Origin: CAYUHK01 sp964475165
Lineage (GTDB): Bacteria > Verrucomicrobiota > Kiritimatiellia > JAAZAB01
Assembly: GCA_964475165.1 (NCBI GenBank)
Contig: CAYYVN010000006.1
Coordinates: 1 to 64,000 of the forward strand
DNA: 64,000 nt
Reading direction: 5' to 3'
In this document: one piece after another, positions 62,819 through 64,000 of the stretch
Layout of the letters: each line of letters opens with the position of its first letter
How positions within the stretch are numbered: the first letter of the stretch is position 1
Made by a program: the position numbers and the translations under genes
Notes under the pieces: generated by a model
What the model was told of the DNA's origin: nothing
Databases searched by the model: none
What the model saw: only the letters and a program-made list of their open reading frames with translations

Positions 62819-64000
62819 ATGGAACATCAACAGCCCAAACCTGCGCCACGCCCCGAGGAGGAAGCTCGGCCGCGCCTGGCCCGGCGCAATATCATGCTCT
62901 GGCTCTTGCTGCTGGCGGGGCTGCTGCTGGTTTTTAGTATGCTCCAGCACGGACGCGAGGCGGCCGAAACCATCGATTACAATCCGCATTTCGTGCAATA
63001 TGTGGAGCAGGGTAAGATCCGCCGTTGCGTGATCGTCACCGAGATGTCCGGCGCCCAGTTTATCCGCGGCGAGATGGTGGAGCTGGATACACGCACCGGT
63101 AAGCCGCGCAATTTCAAGGTGGATGTCGTGGTCACCGATGGCCTGCCGGCCTGGCTCAAGGAAAACGGCGTGGCCTTTTCCTTCAATCGCCAGCGCATGG
63201 ATATCTGGCAACTGTTGCAGGGCGCCATTCCGATTCTGGTCTTCGTGGGTTTACTCTATTTCCTGTTTGTGCGCCAAATCCGCGCCGTCGGGCATGGCGC
63301 CATGAGTTTCGGTAAAAGCCGCGCGCGCCGCCTGGCCCGCGATCGCAGCAAGGTAACTTTTCGAGAAGTGGCCGGCATTAACGAGGCCAAGGAGGAAGTC
63401 GAAGAGATCATCGAGTTCCTCAAAGATCCCCATAAGTTTCAGACCCTGGGGGGGCGCATCCCCAAGGGCGTCTTGCTGATGGGGCCGCCCGGCACCGGCA
63501 AGACCCTTCTGGCCAAGGCCATCGCCGGCGAGGCCGATGTACCGTTTTTCAGTATCAGCGGCTCGGATTTCGTGGAGATGTTCGTGGGCGTGGGCGCCTC
63601 GCGCGTGCGCGATATGTTCGAGCAGGGCAAGAAAAATGCGCCCAGCATCATCTTCATCGATGAGATTGACGCGGTGGGTCGGAGCCGTTTCAGCGGGATT
63701 GGCGGCGGGCATGACGAACGCGAACAGACCCTCAATGCCTTGCTGGTGGAGATGGATGGCTTCGAAACTCAGGATGGCGTGATCATCATCGCCGCCACCA
63801 ATCGTCCGGATGTGCTGGATCAGGCGCTGCTGCGGCCCGGACGCTTTGACCGGCAAATCGTGATCGATCTGCCGGTCCTGGAAGGGCGCGAGGAGATCCT
63901 CAAGATTCATGCGCAGAAGATCAAGCTGGCGCCCGGCACCGATCTGCGGCGGCTGGCGCGAGGCACCTCCGGTTTTTCCGGCGCGGACCTGGCCAACCTC
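62819..64000 (+). CDS. ftsH: ATP-dependent zinc metalloprotease FtsH (5' part)
   Basis: The first 394 codons, open at the right edge. Two membrane helices (about 25-45 and 140-157) enclose a periplasmic domain; the AAA module has Walker A MGPPGTGKTLLAKA, Walker B IIFIDEIDAVG and the second region of homology NRPDVLDQALLRPGRFDR. The zinc protease domain (HEXGH) lies beyond the window. GGGAAGA precedes ATG 62819. tilS and ftsH are often neighbours in bacteria; here they are separated by serS, mutL and rmuC. Confidence 0.95.
   Translation, partial: MEHQQPKPAPRPEEEARPRLARRNIMLWLLLLAGLLLVFSMLQHGREAAETIDYNPHFVQYVEQGKIRRCVIVTEMSGAQFIRGEMVELDTRTGKPRNFKVDVVVTDGLPAWLKENGVAFSFNRQRMDIWQLLQGAIPILVFVGLLYFLFVRQIRAVGHGAMSFGKSRARRLARDRSKVTFREVAGINEAKEEVEEIIEFLKDPHKFQTLGGRIPKGVLLMGPPGTGKTLLAKAIAGEADVPFFSISGSDFVEMFVGVGASRVRDMFEQGKKNAPSIIFIDEIDAVGRSRFSGIGGGHDEREQTLNALLVEMDGFETQDGVIIIAATNRPDVLDQALLRPGRFDRQIVIDLPVLEGREEILKIHAQKIKLAPGTDLRRLARGTSGFSGADLANL

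Overview
The window is a 64 kb piece of a GC-rich Gram-negative bacterial chromosome, almost entirely coding, with two 10-base N runs (12340-12349 and 47435-47444) that mark scaffold gaps and suggest a draft or metagenome assembly. The gene content (a Gld-type ABC exporter with GldG, DUF4340 and AsmA-like partners, DUF2851, an ATP-cone/uridine-kinase fusion, LPS-type glycosyltransferases and a WaaP-like kinase, low-level type IV pilin genes) fits the PVC superphylum, most likely Verrucomicrobiota/Kiritimatiellota. No rRNA or other firm taxonomic marker lies in the window, so this placement is an inference.

Layout. 1-7650: branched-chain amino acid genes ilvB-ilvN-leuA behind a leader peptide and a four-segment transcription attenuator, then aroE, the prepilin peptidase pilD, aroK and queG. 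7680-10280: initiator tRNA, a decayed STAS gene, a membrane methyltransferase and a small partner-switching set (one anti-sigma kinase, two intact STAS antagonists). 10400-14470: cstA, a gap, then thiS-thiG-thiF behind a leader that ends in a terminator. 14460-17140: mnmA with DUF2851. 17280-24610: Gld-type ABC transporter operon. 24650-27600: miaB, a membrane protein and a GT9 glycosyltransferase. 27610-34560 (minus strand): a 1398-residue secreted multidomain protein followed by three prepilin-like genes. 34670-38330: lipB, a MarC-type membrane protein and a GH42-like glycosidase. 38550-45710: gcvH, carB, a second GT9 gene, then fabG-acpP-fabF. 45710-51980: DUF202, a CPBP-protease/WaaP-kinase fusion interrupted by a gap, mfd, hisF. 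52160-64000: ATP-cone uridine kinase, tRNA-Ala, a 44-residue basic protein, a TPR protein, an amidase, tilS, serS, a hypothetical, mutL, rmuC and the first 394 codons of ftsH.

Most of this is housekeeping. What stands out is regulatory: (i) a textbook Ile/Leu/Val attenuator before ilvB; (ii) a repeated arrangement in which a -35/-10 pair ends 6-7 bases before the start codon, so several genes (leader peptide, pilD, queG, the ABC ATPase, the MarC gene) are probably made from leaderless mRNAs, while their neighbours have strong Shine-Dalgarno sequences; and (iii) a terminator placed between a promoter and thiS. Among proteins, the CPBP-kinase fusion, an MnmA that lacks the usual second catalytic cysteine, and the secreted protein/prepilin locus deserve attention.
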